From positions 63,866,019 through 63,930,018 of the forward strand of contig CM049306.1 of NCBI GenBank assembly GCA_026874595.1: a DNA stretch of 64,000 nt, written 5' to 3'. The notes beneath the pieces are model-generated. The model ran no database searches and was not told the DNA's origin. It saw only the letters and a program-made list of their open reading frames with translations. Position 1 is the stretch's first letter; every line of letters starts with the position of its first letter. Shown here one piece after another: positions 25,470 through 36,490 of the stretch. The stretch comes from Sipunculus nudus (Eukaryota > Annelida > Sipuncula > Golfingiida > Sipunculidae). A program made the position numbers and the translations under genes.

Positions 25470-26272
25470 CCTTCTTAACAGATTTATATGAATCAGGATT
25501 ACGCTATAGTGCAATTTGTACAGCCAGATCATCCCTTTCTGCTCTGATACAGTTGAATGATGGTACTACACTTGGGACTAATCTGCTTCTCAAGCGATTT
25601 ATAAAAGGTGTTTTCAATAGCAGGCCTGCCTTCCCAAAGTATCAGTTAACCTGGGATACAGACATAGTGCTAAAATACTTAAAACAGTTATCGCCACTCA
25701 GCAGCTTATCTCTGAGAATTCTCACACACAAGCTAGTTATGCTCATAGCACTAATCTCTGGACAAAGGTGCCAGTCCATTCACCTTATGGATATCACAAC
25801 CATGGCTAGGCATAACTCAGGAATTGTGTTTCATATTAACAGACTAGTAAAACAGACTAAGCCAGGAAGGGAACAACCACAGATTCTTTTGCCTCCCTTC
25901 CCTGATGATTGCAGACTTTGTGTTTTAACTGTCTTACATGAATTTTTAGCAAGGACCAGAACACTTAGGAGTAGTGATAGTTCAAAACTGTTTCTTAGTT
26001 TAAGTAAACCACACAAACCAGTTAGCAAGGACACTATTGCCAGGTGGATCAAGACAGTAATGTCAGATGCTGGAATAGATGTTAACATTTTCAAGGCGCA
26101 CAGTACTAGGTCAGCATCAACCAGTAAAGCTTTTGCTGCCAATGTACCCATCGCCACAATAATACGGACTGCTGGTTGGACCAATAAGAATACCTTTGCA
26201 AAATACTATCATAAACCCACAACTGAACAGGACGTTTATGCAATATCAGTACTTCACGCAGCTAGTAACTAA
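25145..26272 (+). pseudogene. DIRS tyrosine recombinase (one nonsense codon)
   Basis: The frame opens within the upstream pol ORF and reads '...GKTGEIILQSWRT', then TGA at 25370-25372. It continues without shift as 'TKRHYGTYIKKWINFCI' into 'SQILAFLTDLYESGL' and the catalytic half. Visible tyrosine-recombinase residues are Arg in GQRCQS, HSTR (His-x-x-Arg), Trp in AGWTNKNTF, and the final Tyr in FAKYYHK. Such enzymes resolve circular DIRS cDNA into the genome without target duplication. The upper family range (about 375 residues) is complete here apart from the stop, which looks like a single-base change. Stop at 26270-26272. Confidence 0.87.
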
Positions 26273-26410
26273 TATGTGTCACATAATAGGTACAAACTGG
26301 CACATTCCTGTCAACTATATACATGATGTATCACACACAAGTTTTGCACTTGGCAATTATTAATAAAGTTTGTAACTTTTTTCTGTGTGTTTTTTGTTCA
26401 TGACAGCTTT

Positions 26411-26696
26411 GAAATCTCGTAGAATCCCGAATGACCAGATGAGAGTTAAATTTTAAAATTAAACGAGACTTACCTGTAAGTTAAAGTTTGATTATGATTT
26501 AACTCTCATCTGGATCATTTAGGGATTATACGCCCAACCCTTGTCTCCCACCCTGTATTATCTCTGCCATGAACACTCAGCTGTAAAGATTGATCTCCGC
26601 GCATGCGCACGCACATCTCGTATAATCCCTAAATGATCCAGATGAGAGTTAAATCATAATCAAACTTCAACTTACAGGTAAGTCTTGTTTAATTTT
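26411..26696. repeat. 78-bp inverted repeat with internal splice-donor consensus
   Basis: Arms 26455-26532 and 26619-26696 are reverse complements with about two mismatches and an 86-bp spacer. Each arm carries CAGGTAAGT, a perfect 5' splice-site consensus: on the minus strand at 26468-26476 and on the plus strand at 26675-26683. An additional diverged direct copy of part of the arm lies at 26411-26450. It follows the DIRS recombinase by about 180 bp. It may be the DIRS 3' inverted terminal plus complementary region, or a separate foldback MITE. The last nine codons of the adjacent LINE-like frame lie inside the right arm. Confidence 0.7.
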
Positions 26697-27161
26697 AAAA
26701 ATAAATTTCATAACAACATAAAATATGATACATTGAAAATTGTTCACTAACTGGTTCAAAGAATCATTTAGAATTGACTCTCTTTTAACAAATGCAAAAT
26801 ACACAAATGCTGAAAGCTTATTAATTGTGACATAATTTCTTGTGGACATTAATGAAACGAAAGACATATCTTTAAATTCAGACAGATATTTTTCTCTTAA
26901 TGAAATATATAAAGGACATTTAATGACAAAATGGAACTCATCTTCAATATATGATTCTCCATGTTTAAGACAAAATTTACAACATCTCTCTTCCCAGGCT
27001 ATTTTCTTGTGGCGACCAACTTCTACTTCTAAGCTATGTGATGATGTTCTAAGTCTTGCTAAACTAATTCTATATCTTCTATTTGGAACTGCTGATAAAT
27101 ATAATTCAGTGTTTAATAAGCTTTTAAAGATAGCATATGTTTTCAATCTTCCATTATTTTA
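26667..27161 (-). pseudogene. 3' fragment of a non-LTR retrotransposon ORF2
   Basis: The open frame is about 159 codons with the C-terminal signature of many metazoan LINE polymerases: 'LARLRTSSHSLEVEVGRH', then a Cys/His knuckle CCKFCLKHG...HFVIKCPLY, then 'LREKYL'. There is no RT motif; the frame stops just upstream at about 27162, where a different repeat begins. Its own stop falls in the right arm of the 26619-26696 inverted repeat. It is a truncated piece, not a host gene. The exact clade cannot be set from the tail alone. Confidence 0.7.
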
Positions 27162-28024
27162 ATCTTTTCATCTAAAGTTTTTCAGCTTTTTCCCTGTAAA
27201 ATCTAAGTAAATAAAGACAGCAAAAAAATAAGCTGAATCCCACAATATTGGTATGTGACAGATTCTTGCATAAAATCTTGGGATGGTACCTCCTGCTATT
27301 CCTGAGATATTATGGGTTAATGTACAGATGACCAATGACCCTCGTACAAAAAACAGGTCAATGCAGGTGGCGCCGTCAATACCTGAATTTCATATATGAC
27401 TCATGTGACCAACGCTGGCATAAAATTTGGTGATGATACCTCCGGCTGTTTCTGAGACTGTCATTCTAGTATGCTTTTTATGACAGATGACTAAGTTCAA
27501 CTTCCTGTAACTCGGCCAAAATTCACCAAACTTGAACCATTCAAACAAACCTGAGAGAGATGGTATAAAAGATTATTTCTGTGAAATATTGAACAATTTG
27601 GCTTGACTGTTTAGGAGGAGAAGATTTTTAAAGGTTTTTAGCTTTTTCTCTAGTAAAGCTAAGAAAATGCAGAGTTTTTCAGATGGCTAATTTTTACATT
27701 AAATTTCATGATGCTAGCGCCAGTCGTTTTTGAAATAGTATTGGTAACGTACAGATGACGGACGCCGCCACACCATCGCATTAGCTCATAAGTTCACTAA
27801 AAATTACTACAGATGCATATTGAATGCAAAATTATAATACAGATATACACATCTCACTGATGGCAACATCTTGAATTAAGTTGAGTATGGATACCAATTA
27901 TTTATAATCCATGTACAGCCGTCTTTATACACCCACAGAGAGCTGTATACCTGTGATTGTAAACATTCCCTGGCATGTGGAATATCTAAAATCATAAATC
28001 TACATTTTTTTTAAAGGTTTAAAA
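27162..28024 (+). repeat. Family F repeat, copy 2, and unassigned AT-rich sequence
   Basis: 27162-27800 matches 4330-4930, including 'gcaggtggcgccgtcaatac' and an end of 'gacggacgccgcc' followed by 'ttcactaaaaat'. 27801-28024 shows no gene and no repeat I can identify. Confidence 0.45.
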
Positions 28025-28693
28025 AACATTCTTGTCAATATTAACCATAGATAACCTGAAATCTAAATGTCTACAGGCATGATGTAACAGATGCTGATAA
28101 ACTGGTGCCAGGCTAGATGAATCTGCTTCACACAGCTAACATATATGGTAAAATGACTCAATTCAATATTTATAATTCAGCCAAAATTCATTCTTTGGAA
28201 CCATAATAGACAATTATTATAAGAATTATTCAGGGGATTATTCTTGTAAAATATTAAACAAATTGGCCTCAGTGGAGTCAGTCAAAAAACGTTTTAGAAG
28301 GTTTATATCTCATATGGGAAAATACAGCAAACTGGCTAAGTTCAGCTTCCCATTACTCAGCCAAAAATCACTGAACCAAAACCATTTGAACAAACTTGAA
28401 TTATCAACATCTAAGGATAATTAATGTGTTAGATTTAAGAATTTGGCCCAGTGGTTTTCGAGAAGAAGATCTTTGTAGCCACTGAGCTAAATAGGCTGTA
28501 ACGGAATATATGACTAAATTCAGCTTCCCATAACTCAGCCAAAAGTCACTGAACAGATACCATTTGAACAAACTTCAGAAAGCTCTACCCTAGGAACATT
28601 TCTCTGCGATATTTAACAATTTGGCCATATGATTTCAGAGAAAAAGTTTTTTGAAGCCGTAAGTATGATACAGGCACTGATGACCCCTGTACA
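28025..28693 (+). repeat. Repeat G copy 2 followed by a family F fragment
   Basis: 28025-28260 repeats 20212-20443. After 'ttaaacaa' the sequence continues as a family F-like segment with two short sub-repeats ('aagttcagcttcccattact' and 'aaattcagcttcccataact', about 175 bp apart). It is interrupted at 28694 by family B copy iii ('ctgtacaaacaagggaccca'). Confidence 0.45.
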
Positions 28694-29712
28694 AACAAGG
28701 GACCCATGGGTCACGGCGCTCAGCTGTTATATATGATAAAAAATATGATTTGGGAAAGAGGCACATGCTTGTTTTGTGTGGTAATAAATATAAGCTTTAT
28801 TATGAGTTGTTGGTGTTTAGCTTATGTATGATTTTGATAGTATCTTTGGAGACAAGGAAGAGATTGATTTCATTTATTTTATTAACAAATGGAGTGCTAT
28901 TGTCACACAGATTTTGACTTGGCCATATAACTTATAAGCAGCACATATAATAAAAGAGTTTAACTATTTATTAAAATTTAATAACAAATATTGTGCCAAT
29001 ATAATTTTTATTAGAAACAAATAATAAGAAAATCGTATGATTTTTAAAATAAAATATAACTGAAATGATTACTGAAATAATATTATAGAATATATTCATG
29101 AATGCATTCATGAATACATTTTACAAGTATCTGCACTGCTATTCAAATACTTTCATTTTTACCTGAATTCCCATTCTTATGCAATAAAATTTTTTAATGC
29201 AGTACATGTTCATATTCGTATTCAAATACATTTGCAAAGCATTCGTACCATGTCTAGTATTTATTCAGTTTTAGCCAAACAATGATGTTGAGAATCCAGA
29301 ATATACAAAATTCAAAAATTTAGATAATGATCATAAGTACCTGGTTTTATGGCTTTTATTTATGTTAAAAAAATAAATGTAATATATTCACTTTGGACTA
29401 CTTTCACATCAATGTACACATTAGACACAGTAGGAATCTAGATTAATATTATCAACTGCATTTTTGTCTATCATTAATTTCCTTCATATGATCCCTAATG
29501 ATTAGTAATGAATAATATGATTTATTTTTTTATCATTAAAATTTCACTGAAAAATACCATAGGTGACTGCATGGTGTTATTTGGAATAACATTGACAATG
29601 ACATTCTATCCATCCATACAAGATTCTTACATCATCAGTAAGTTAATTTTCTGTTACTCATCAACTAACAAATTCCTTTTCTATAAATTTTTCTTTAATT
29701 TGTTATAAAAAA

Positions 29713-31263
29713 CTAGATGTGTCGGAACGACACGAATGCCCCCGCCTTGGGCAAATTAGAAACATTTGTAAAATTTTGAAAATTTTTTTAAGTTCAGAAG
29801 GTGTCGTATGGTCAAAAGTAGGTCAACAAGGGCAAAATGCAAACTCGATCTGTAACGGGTCATTATCAAGCAACACACCAAAAATCATGCCAGTATATGC
29901 AGGCATTGTGAAAAAAAGACCATACATGTGCATTTTCCATAAAAATTTCTGTCTTTCATGAAATTTTCTATGTTTAGGAGCCGTAAAACAATCAAAAGTA
30001 GGTCAACCGGGATGAAACGCGAACTCGATCTGTAACTGTCATTATCTGCCCACACATAAAAAATCAGGGTGGTATCTGCAGGCATTGAGGAAAAAAAGTA
30101 AGTACATATGCATTTGTTATGAAAATTTATATTTTTCATGAAACTTTCTATGTTCAGGAGCAGTCAAATGGTCAAAAGTAGGTCAACTGAGAGAAAACAA
30201 GAACTCGATCTGTAACTGGTCATTATCTGCCTACACACCAAAAATCAGGCCCGTATCTGCAGGCACTGCGAAAAAAAGTCCATACATATGCACCTTTTTA
30301 TGAAATTTTCTTTGTTAGAGCACCGTCAAACGGTCAAAAATTGGTCAACTGGGATAAAACGTGAACTTGATCTGTAACTGGTCATTATCTGCCCACACAA
30401 CAAAAATCAGGCCAATATATGCAGGTATTGTGAAGAAAAGTCTGTACAAGTGTATTTGTCATGAAAATTTATGTTTTTCATGAAATTTTCTATGTTCAGG
30501 AGCTGTAAAACAGTCAAAAGTAAGTCAACCAGGACGAAACACTAACTCGATCTGTAACAGGTCTATATCTGGCCACACATAAAAAATCAGGCCAATATCT
30601 GCAGGCATTGCGAAAAAAAGTCCGTACATGTGTATTTGTCATGATATTTCATATTTTTCATGAAATTTTCTAAGTTTAGGAGCCGTAAAACAGTCAAAAG
30701 TAGGTCAACCGGGACGAAACACGAACTCGATCTATAACTGGTCTATATCTGTCCACACACCAAAAATCAGGCCAATATCTGCAGGCACTGCGAAAAAAAG
30801 TCCGTACATGTGTATTTGTCATGAAATTTCATATTTTTCATGAAATTTTCTATGTTCAGGAGCCGTAAAACGGTCAAAAATAGATCAACCAGGACAAAAC
30901 GCGGAATCGATCTGTAACTGGTCTATATCTGCTCACACACCAAAAATCAGGCCAATATCTGCAGGCATTGTGAAAAAAAGTCCGTACATGTGTATCTGTC
31001 ATGAATATTTCTATTTTTCATGAAATTTTCTAAGTTAAGGAGCCGTAAAACGGTCAAAAGTAGGTAAACCAGGACGAAACGCGAACTCGATCTGCAACTG
31101 GTCTATATCTGCCCACACACCAAAAATTAGGCCAATATCTGCAGGCATTGCGAAAAAAAGTCTGTACAACTGTTTGATTTCGGAATGACGGAAGGACGGA
31201 AGGACGGAATGACGGACATGGGTAAAACTATATGCCCCGGCCACTTTGTGGCGGGGGCATAAA
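29713..31263 (+). mobile_element. Element with ~181-bp tandem core, copy 2 (eight monomers)
   Basis: It starts 'ctagatgtgtcggaacgaca' and has eight successive monomers marked by 'gtcaaaa(g/a)' at about 29812, 29991, 30170, 30334, 30513, 30693, 30874 and 31055. It then has 'cggaatgacggaaggacgg' repeats and the same GCCCCGGCCAC/GTGGCGGGGGC stem-loop ending 'gcataaaa'. Later monomers are more alike than the first ones, which suggests array growth from the 3' side. It inserted in an A-run of family B copy iii with no evident target duplication. The 122-codon minus ORF at 31035-31403 crosses the element boundary and is spurious. Confidence 0.75.
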
Positions 31264-32048
31264 AAATACAAAATTATTAATTTATTATTTATTGTTATGT
31301 TGTTTTTCAAAACAACTACTAGATGAGTTGGGTTGGACACCTGGATCAACTGTGGCTGGGCATTAGCTGCCTGGCTGCCCCAGTGTATGCTTCGCTCAAG
31401 CATGCATAATCTGATGAAAGGTCAACAAGGTCAACATACAGTTGACTGAAGAGGGGCTGGAGTAAGCCTGGGTCTGACATGGTCTCATAAAAACATTAAT
31501 AAAAGCTACAATATTTGGCCAATTTCTTTCAGCTTTCTAAACTACAAAGATGAAATCCTTATGTGTGCATAATATGAAAATTATATCAACAGTGCTCTCA
31601 GGAAACAAACGTGCCATGGTCAAAGTTGGGCAAAATTTAAGGTACTAATTTTATATTTATACTAATAACTTATAAAATTTGAAAAATTCAGAACTAATTT
31701 TTGGTATTCAATTGAATCTTGATTAAATAATGTTACATCCCTGACAAAAAATCTCTAGCTTCAGCAATCCTCTTGTTAAGGGAGTAAATATATTTTTTGA
31801 TTTTTTAAAAAGTGCTTTATGTTTGGACCCATAACTTAAAACAATTACGCAATACTGACATCATTTCTGGCGTGTGCATAGCGAATGTATAGAAAAATAT
31901 GTATATTATATATGATCAAAGTCAGATCAGTGGTTTTGATATTAGGTAGTCTTACAGTGGAACAATGGGTTTTTAATGGAAAAATGAAGTTTTTCATTAA
32001 TATTTCGAAGGAATTTAGTTCTAGTGATCAAATTCTTGGCATGGTAGG

Positions 32049-33198
32049 TGTCACCCCTAACTTAACGTGAAAACTTTACAACGGATATATCCTATAAAAC
32101 CATAAGATGGGTTTACGATCGCCACTTGATTTCACTCATCAAGAAAATAGATCCCGGCCATTACAGGTGACATTTCCAGGTTCTTTTAAGGACGTGTATT
32201 AAAATACCAGACAATCATACACCCAGATCAATAGAAACTATGAGACATCAGGTTAAATTCACAAATATAATTCAAGACAATACTTACAGAGACACGAATG
32301 TGAGTGTGTGCGTTGATGTGTCAATACGACAGTTCTTCACATTAAAATTACAGGATATTTACTGAGTCCATGGTTTGTATAAAAAAACCATAAAGTCCAG
32401 TTCCTTCAGAGATCTCTGGTTACTGTTAGTGTAGAATCTAGCGTATGGTTAGTACCATATAGATTTAGTCTTTCTGAGTTTAGCGATCTTCAACTGATCT
32501 TGCTTGTCTGCGACCCGGGTAGGTTTACGTTCACATGAATGCAATAGCGCTCTTTGTTTACGTAGAGCTTAGAGTCCTTGACCTTGCTCGTGTAGCAATG
32601 GTTTCACGGCTTACGGCGGTTATGTATCTAGGTCAAGCTGAAATAGGCCGGCAGGTGACGAGCGCTCTTTCACTTTATCGCCAATACGAAGCTCTGTCGG
32701 CAGCACGGCTGAGTTCTCATGAGCTGGGTCCTTGCCTCATGTAGAAGCTTGCTTCTATGCCGTTCCTGGCGTTTCAATGTTCCTATTCCCGTGCGTGCGT
32801 GCTGCCACCTCAAGCTTCAAGACCCAACTGAACCAACATTCAGCGTCTCTTCTTGAAGTCTGACGTCACAATCGCCTGTTCACTGTGTACGGCAATCCGG
32901 TTCTCTGATTGGCTTATTTCTCAAGTGTCCCATATAAGGATATATGTGACCTAGTTTGACTGTTAGCGTCACCATGGCGACCCACATACCAAAAATGTAA
33001 TAATACACACGAAGCGTGACACGGATAAATCAGCTGATAGCCGATGGGATTTCATACAAGAATACACAATATATATATATACAATCAAGACCTGTCAACG
33101 CTTTAGGATGACGTTTCACGTCAATATCAATAGAGAACAGACTTCGTTAAACTATGATACAAAACACCGTACATATTGTCACCTATTGTCTGGTGACA
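32049..33198. mobile_element. Solo LTR of an LTR retrotransposon (1150 bp)
   Basis: It begins TGTCACCCCT and ends TGGTGACA, so it has the TG...CA ends with short inverted repeats (TGTCACC/GGTGACA). It is flanked by the 5-bp direct repeat GTAGG at 32044-32048 and 33199-33203. The empty site 'catggtagggg' is preserved in other family B copies. It is more GC-rich than its surroundings and contains TATA-like 'catataaggatatatg' at about 32931. No coding domain is present; the 69-codon ORF at 32535-32744 is not convincing. It arose most likely by LTR-LTR recombination. The superfamily (gypsy or BEL) is not decidable here. Confidence 0.8.
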
Positions 33199-34077
33199 GT
33201 AGGGGATTTTGGAGACATCTTACTGTATGCTAAATTTAAGGAACTTAGAGCTGAAGCTGGGGAGCTGAGCTCTAGTAAACTGCATAACACTAGTTTGATG
33301 TAAACTTGATGTGACATGGTGCTTGAAAACTTGAATAAAATCTACAGTTTTTGATCAACTGGTTTCAAATTTTTGGTGTTAACAGACAAAATGCTAACAA
33401 AAACATGCTGTGAAAATTAAATCCACAGTACTTACAGGAAAAAAACCTGCCATGGTCAAACTTGGGCAAAATTTAAGGTACCAATTTTATATTTTTGCCA
33501 ATATTTAAAAAAACTTAACAGATTTTGATCTAATTTTTGGTATACAATTAAATTTTGATCAATTAAAGTTGTATTACTGCAAAAAGGGCCCACCTTTAAC
33601 ACTTTTGGTCTTAAGTGACCAAATATCTTTCCTGATTTTTTTACAAAGTCCATTATGTTTGGGCCCAAATCTTTTTTAAATTAAATAATACTGACTTAAT
33701 TTCTGGCATGTACATAGGAACTATATAGAGAAATATTTATGGTAAATATGAAGAAAACCAGATGAGTGGTTTTGATATTAGGCAGTCCTGAAGTGTGAAA
33801 ATAGATTTCTAATAAAAATTTGAGGTTTTTCCTTAATATCTCAAAGGAACAAAGTCCTATTGACCCAATTTTCGGCATGGTAGGAGATTTTAGGGACATC
33901 TAACTGTATGGCGAATTTCAGATTTGTAGGTCCAATGGTGTCAAACGTGCCAGTCTTACGGACTGACATCCGGACAGACGGACGGACAGACGATGGACAA
34001 TGGACCACGACTATAGCTCAGATGACTTATAGTCAGCTGAGCTAAAAAATGTAACATATTGGCTTGACTGTTTCATC

Positions 34078-35394
34078 AACAAGGGACCCATGGGTCACTG
34101 TGCTCAGCTGAAGTTGACCTTGAAGGTAAAAATCTAAAATAATATCAAATGGAGATAAAGTGTAAGAGGAAGAGGTAATATAGGCCATGGTTGGTTTAAA
34201 TGATTGGTTTGTATTGATGAGCAAGAAATTGTTGCAAATAATATTTTATGACCTGACCATGTGTTTCCTTATGTTGAAACTGAAGCATGTGAGCAGTTTG
34301 TGAACAAATGATCTGTTTTATTACCATGATCATTAGTTGGCTTTTTAAATTAACTGTTGACATTTCAGTAGTTTGCACATTTGTTCAGTTGAATCTATTT
34401 TTTTGTATAATATATATTATTAAATATATATGTATTTTTCTATTTTATGAAATGTATGCAGTTGAAATATAACTAATTAACAACATACATACAGGGCAAA
34501 CAAAGCCTGATCTCCAATTCTGCTGATGCAGGAAAATAATGAACAAATGTTTGCATTAGATCTTCATTCTTTTATCACATCAATTTTTTTTATTGATGGG
34601 TTTAATTATATTTGTTTAAATCATTTTAAAAGAAAATGGAATTCTTCTGACCCATAGATCAAGATGCTCAGCCGACTGACATGCTGACAATATGTCCTTG
34701 CACAGGCAACGAATTAAGATAATGTAGGTGGCATCATTGTTCATGCATCTTAGCTTATGTTCATCAAAACCTATAAGCACAACAAATTTGATGACAATCC
34801 AACCAGCCTTTCCCGAGGAATCTGGCAATTTGTGTGTATTCTGCATAATTTCTGGGATGCTCAAACATACCCAAAGATCTGAGAATATAAGTCACAGTGA
34901 CTGAATTTTCACGTTTCTGGGAAGAACTTTTGAGGGACTCTCAGGATGTCAAGTAAGAAGTTTCTGGGCTAAATGGTTATGATTTGTGCCCTACTTTGGT
35001 ATCAAATTTTCAATTATACTGAGGGGTGCTTATAAGCCCCATAGCTTATGGACCTCCCTGGATTTAAAGTTAGAAGATTCCAGGTCCAATTGTTATGATG
35101 TGCCCTGCTATGGTATCAAATTTATAATTATGCTGGGGGGTGTTTATAAGCCCCATAGCTCAGAGAATATGGGTAACAACTTTTGTATAAAATTTTCCAT
35201 TATTCTGGAGGGTACTTCGGAGCCCCATAGTTCAAAGAATATGGGTAACAGAGACCTAATTCCAGGTTTCCAAGGAGACCTTTCATGGATCTCCTGGGAA
35301 GTTAGAAGATTCTAGGTCCGGTCATTACGATTTGGGCCTTGTTAATAGATGACTGCATCTTTTAGGGTCTCAAAAATAGAGACAAAAAATCATA
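34078..35394 (+). repeat. Truncated hairpin-type element with 335-bp-family sequence
   Basis: It starts 'aacaagggacccatgggtca' right after family B copy iii. The first 120 bp ('aggaagaggtaatatagg') match 4225-4310. From about 34985 it carries two to three diverged copies of the monomer arrayed at 55-57 kb ('gagccccatag', 'atatgggtaaca'). It is cut at 35395 by another family B start. Nothing coding is seen in 34200-34980, which is AT-rich. Confidence 0.45.
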
Positions 35395-36080
35395 AACAAG
35401 GTACCCATGGGTCACAGCGCTCAGCTGTCATATATGATAAAGAAATATGATTTTGAAATGAGGCACATGCTGGTTTTGTGTGGCAATAAATATATGCTGT
35501 ATTATGAGTTGTTGGTGTTTAGCTTATGTATGATTTTGATAGTATCTTTGGAAACTTTGGAAGAGGATTGATTTTATTTATTTTATTAACAAATGGAGTG
35601 CTATTGTCAGGCTATTGTCACACAGATTTTGACTTGGCCATATAGCGTATAAGCAGCACATATAATAAAAGAGTTTAACTATTTATTAAAATTTAACAAC
35701 AAATATTGTGCCAAATTTAATTTTTATGAAAAAAATAATAAGAAAATCATGTTTTTTTTAATAAAATATAACTGAAATGATTATTAAAATAATATTATAG
35801 AATATATTCATGAATGCATTCATGAATACATTTTGAAAGTATCTGCACTGGTATTCAAACACTTTCCATCTTACCTGAATTCCCATTCTAATGCAAGAAA
35901 TTTTATAATGCAGTACATGTTCATATTTGTATTCAAATACATTTGCAAAGGATTGGCACCATGTCTAGTATTTATTCAGTTTTAGCCAAACAATGATGTT
36001 GAGAATCCAGAATATACAAAATTCACAAATTTAAATAATGATCATAAGTACCTGGTTTTATGGCTTTTATCTATATTAAA
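35395..36080 (+). repeat. 5' fragment of family B
   Basis: It begins 'aacaaggtacccatgggtca' and follows family B up to 'atggcttttatctatatt', then changes to an AAATAC-rich repeat. It has the same breakpoint region as the fragment ending at 14020, suggesting a preferred truncation or insertion site. Confidence 0.6.
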
Positions 36081-36490
36081 ATACAAATACAGAACATCAA
36101 ATACAAATAGGCAAATGCAGGTTTTACAGAATATTTATTAATTTCCAGCACCATAAATATTCATGTCTACTCATAGCGATACTACTTGTGTACTTCTATA
36201 TTCTACAAAGTTTAAAAAATAATTCCTGTTGCAACACACGAACATAAATTCCTCAATCCTACTGTCTGAAAGACATCCTTAAAAGTTAGGTAGTAGTTAA
36301 ATTTTCAAAATTATGGCAGATTTGAATATTTATTTATACATATGTATTTGTTCAGTATTTGATCAAATACTGAGATCAAATACAAATACTATCATTATGC
36401 ACATCACAAATACAAAAACAAATACAAATACACACAATCAATGAGTGTATTTAAATACAAATACAAATACGTATTTGACCCAACCCTGAA
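36081..36490. repeat. AAATAC-rich repeat ending in CCCAACCCTG
   Basis: Multiple AAATAC units occur at 36081-36112 and 36375-36475. The right border 'gtatttgacccaaccctg' is the inverted form of CAGGGTTGGG, an end I associate with hAT-type non-autonomous elements. I do not see the opposite end, so this is a partial or merely hAT-like element. Confidence 0.35.

Larger units (their letters stand above)
21826..26400 (+). mobile_element. DIRS-type tyrosine-recombinase retroelement, 5'-truncated and interrupted
   Basis: The order is RT, RNase H, a 'DLFASRLN'-containing region, then a tyrosine recombinase in an overlapping frame. This is diagnostic of the DIRS order, which integrates by recombinase instead of a DDE integrase. 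The gag and N-terminal RT are missing; RT starts abruptly next to family D. A 1965-bp DNA transposon sits in the RNase H (22642-24606). An AATAAA signal is at 26362. A complex inverted repeat follows at 26411-26696 and may be the terminal/complementary region typical of DIRS. The copy is dead: a nonsense codon and a frameshift in RNase H and a nonsense codon in the recombinase. Confidence 0.85.
28694..34047 (+). mobile_element. Family B non-autonomous element, copy iii, with two insertions
   Basis: It starts 'aacaagggacccatgggtca' and ends at 34043 with the AGCTCAG/CTGAGCT hairpin plus A-run after a degraded ACGG tract. Subtracting the 181-bp-repeat element (29713-31263) and the solo LTR with one 5-bp duplication (32049-33203) leaves about 2.65 kb. 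This matches copy i without its transposon. The order of events is clear: B first, the other two later. It lies in WASP intron 1, about 4.5 kb from exon 1. Confidence 0.7.

Noticed and set aside
26842-27162. 106-codon plus-strand ORF
   Set aside because: Antisense shadow of the LINE 3' fragment, whose CCHC-like motif and tail match a known pattern on the minus strand.
29760-31170. Regular ~180-bp repeats resembling a CRISPR-like array
   Set aside because: The whole unit is repeated with no unique spacers, the host is clearly eukaryotic, and the array lies inside a mobile element.
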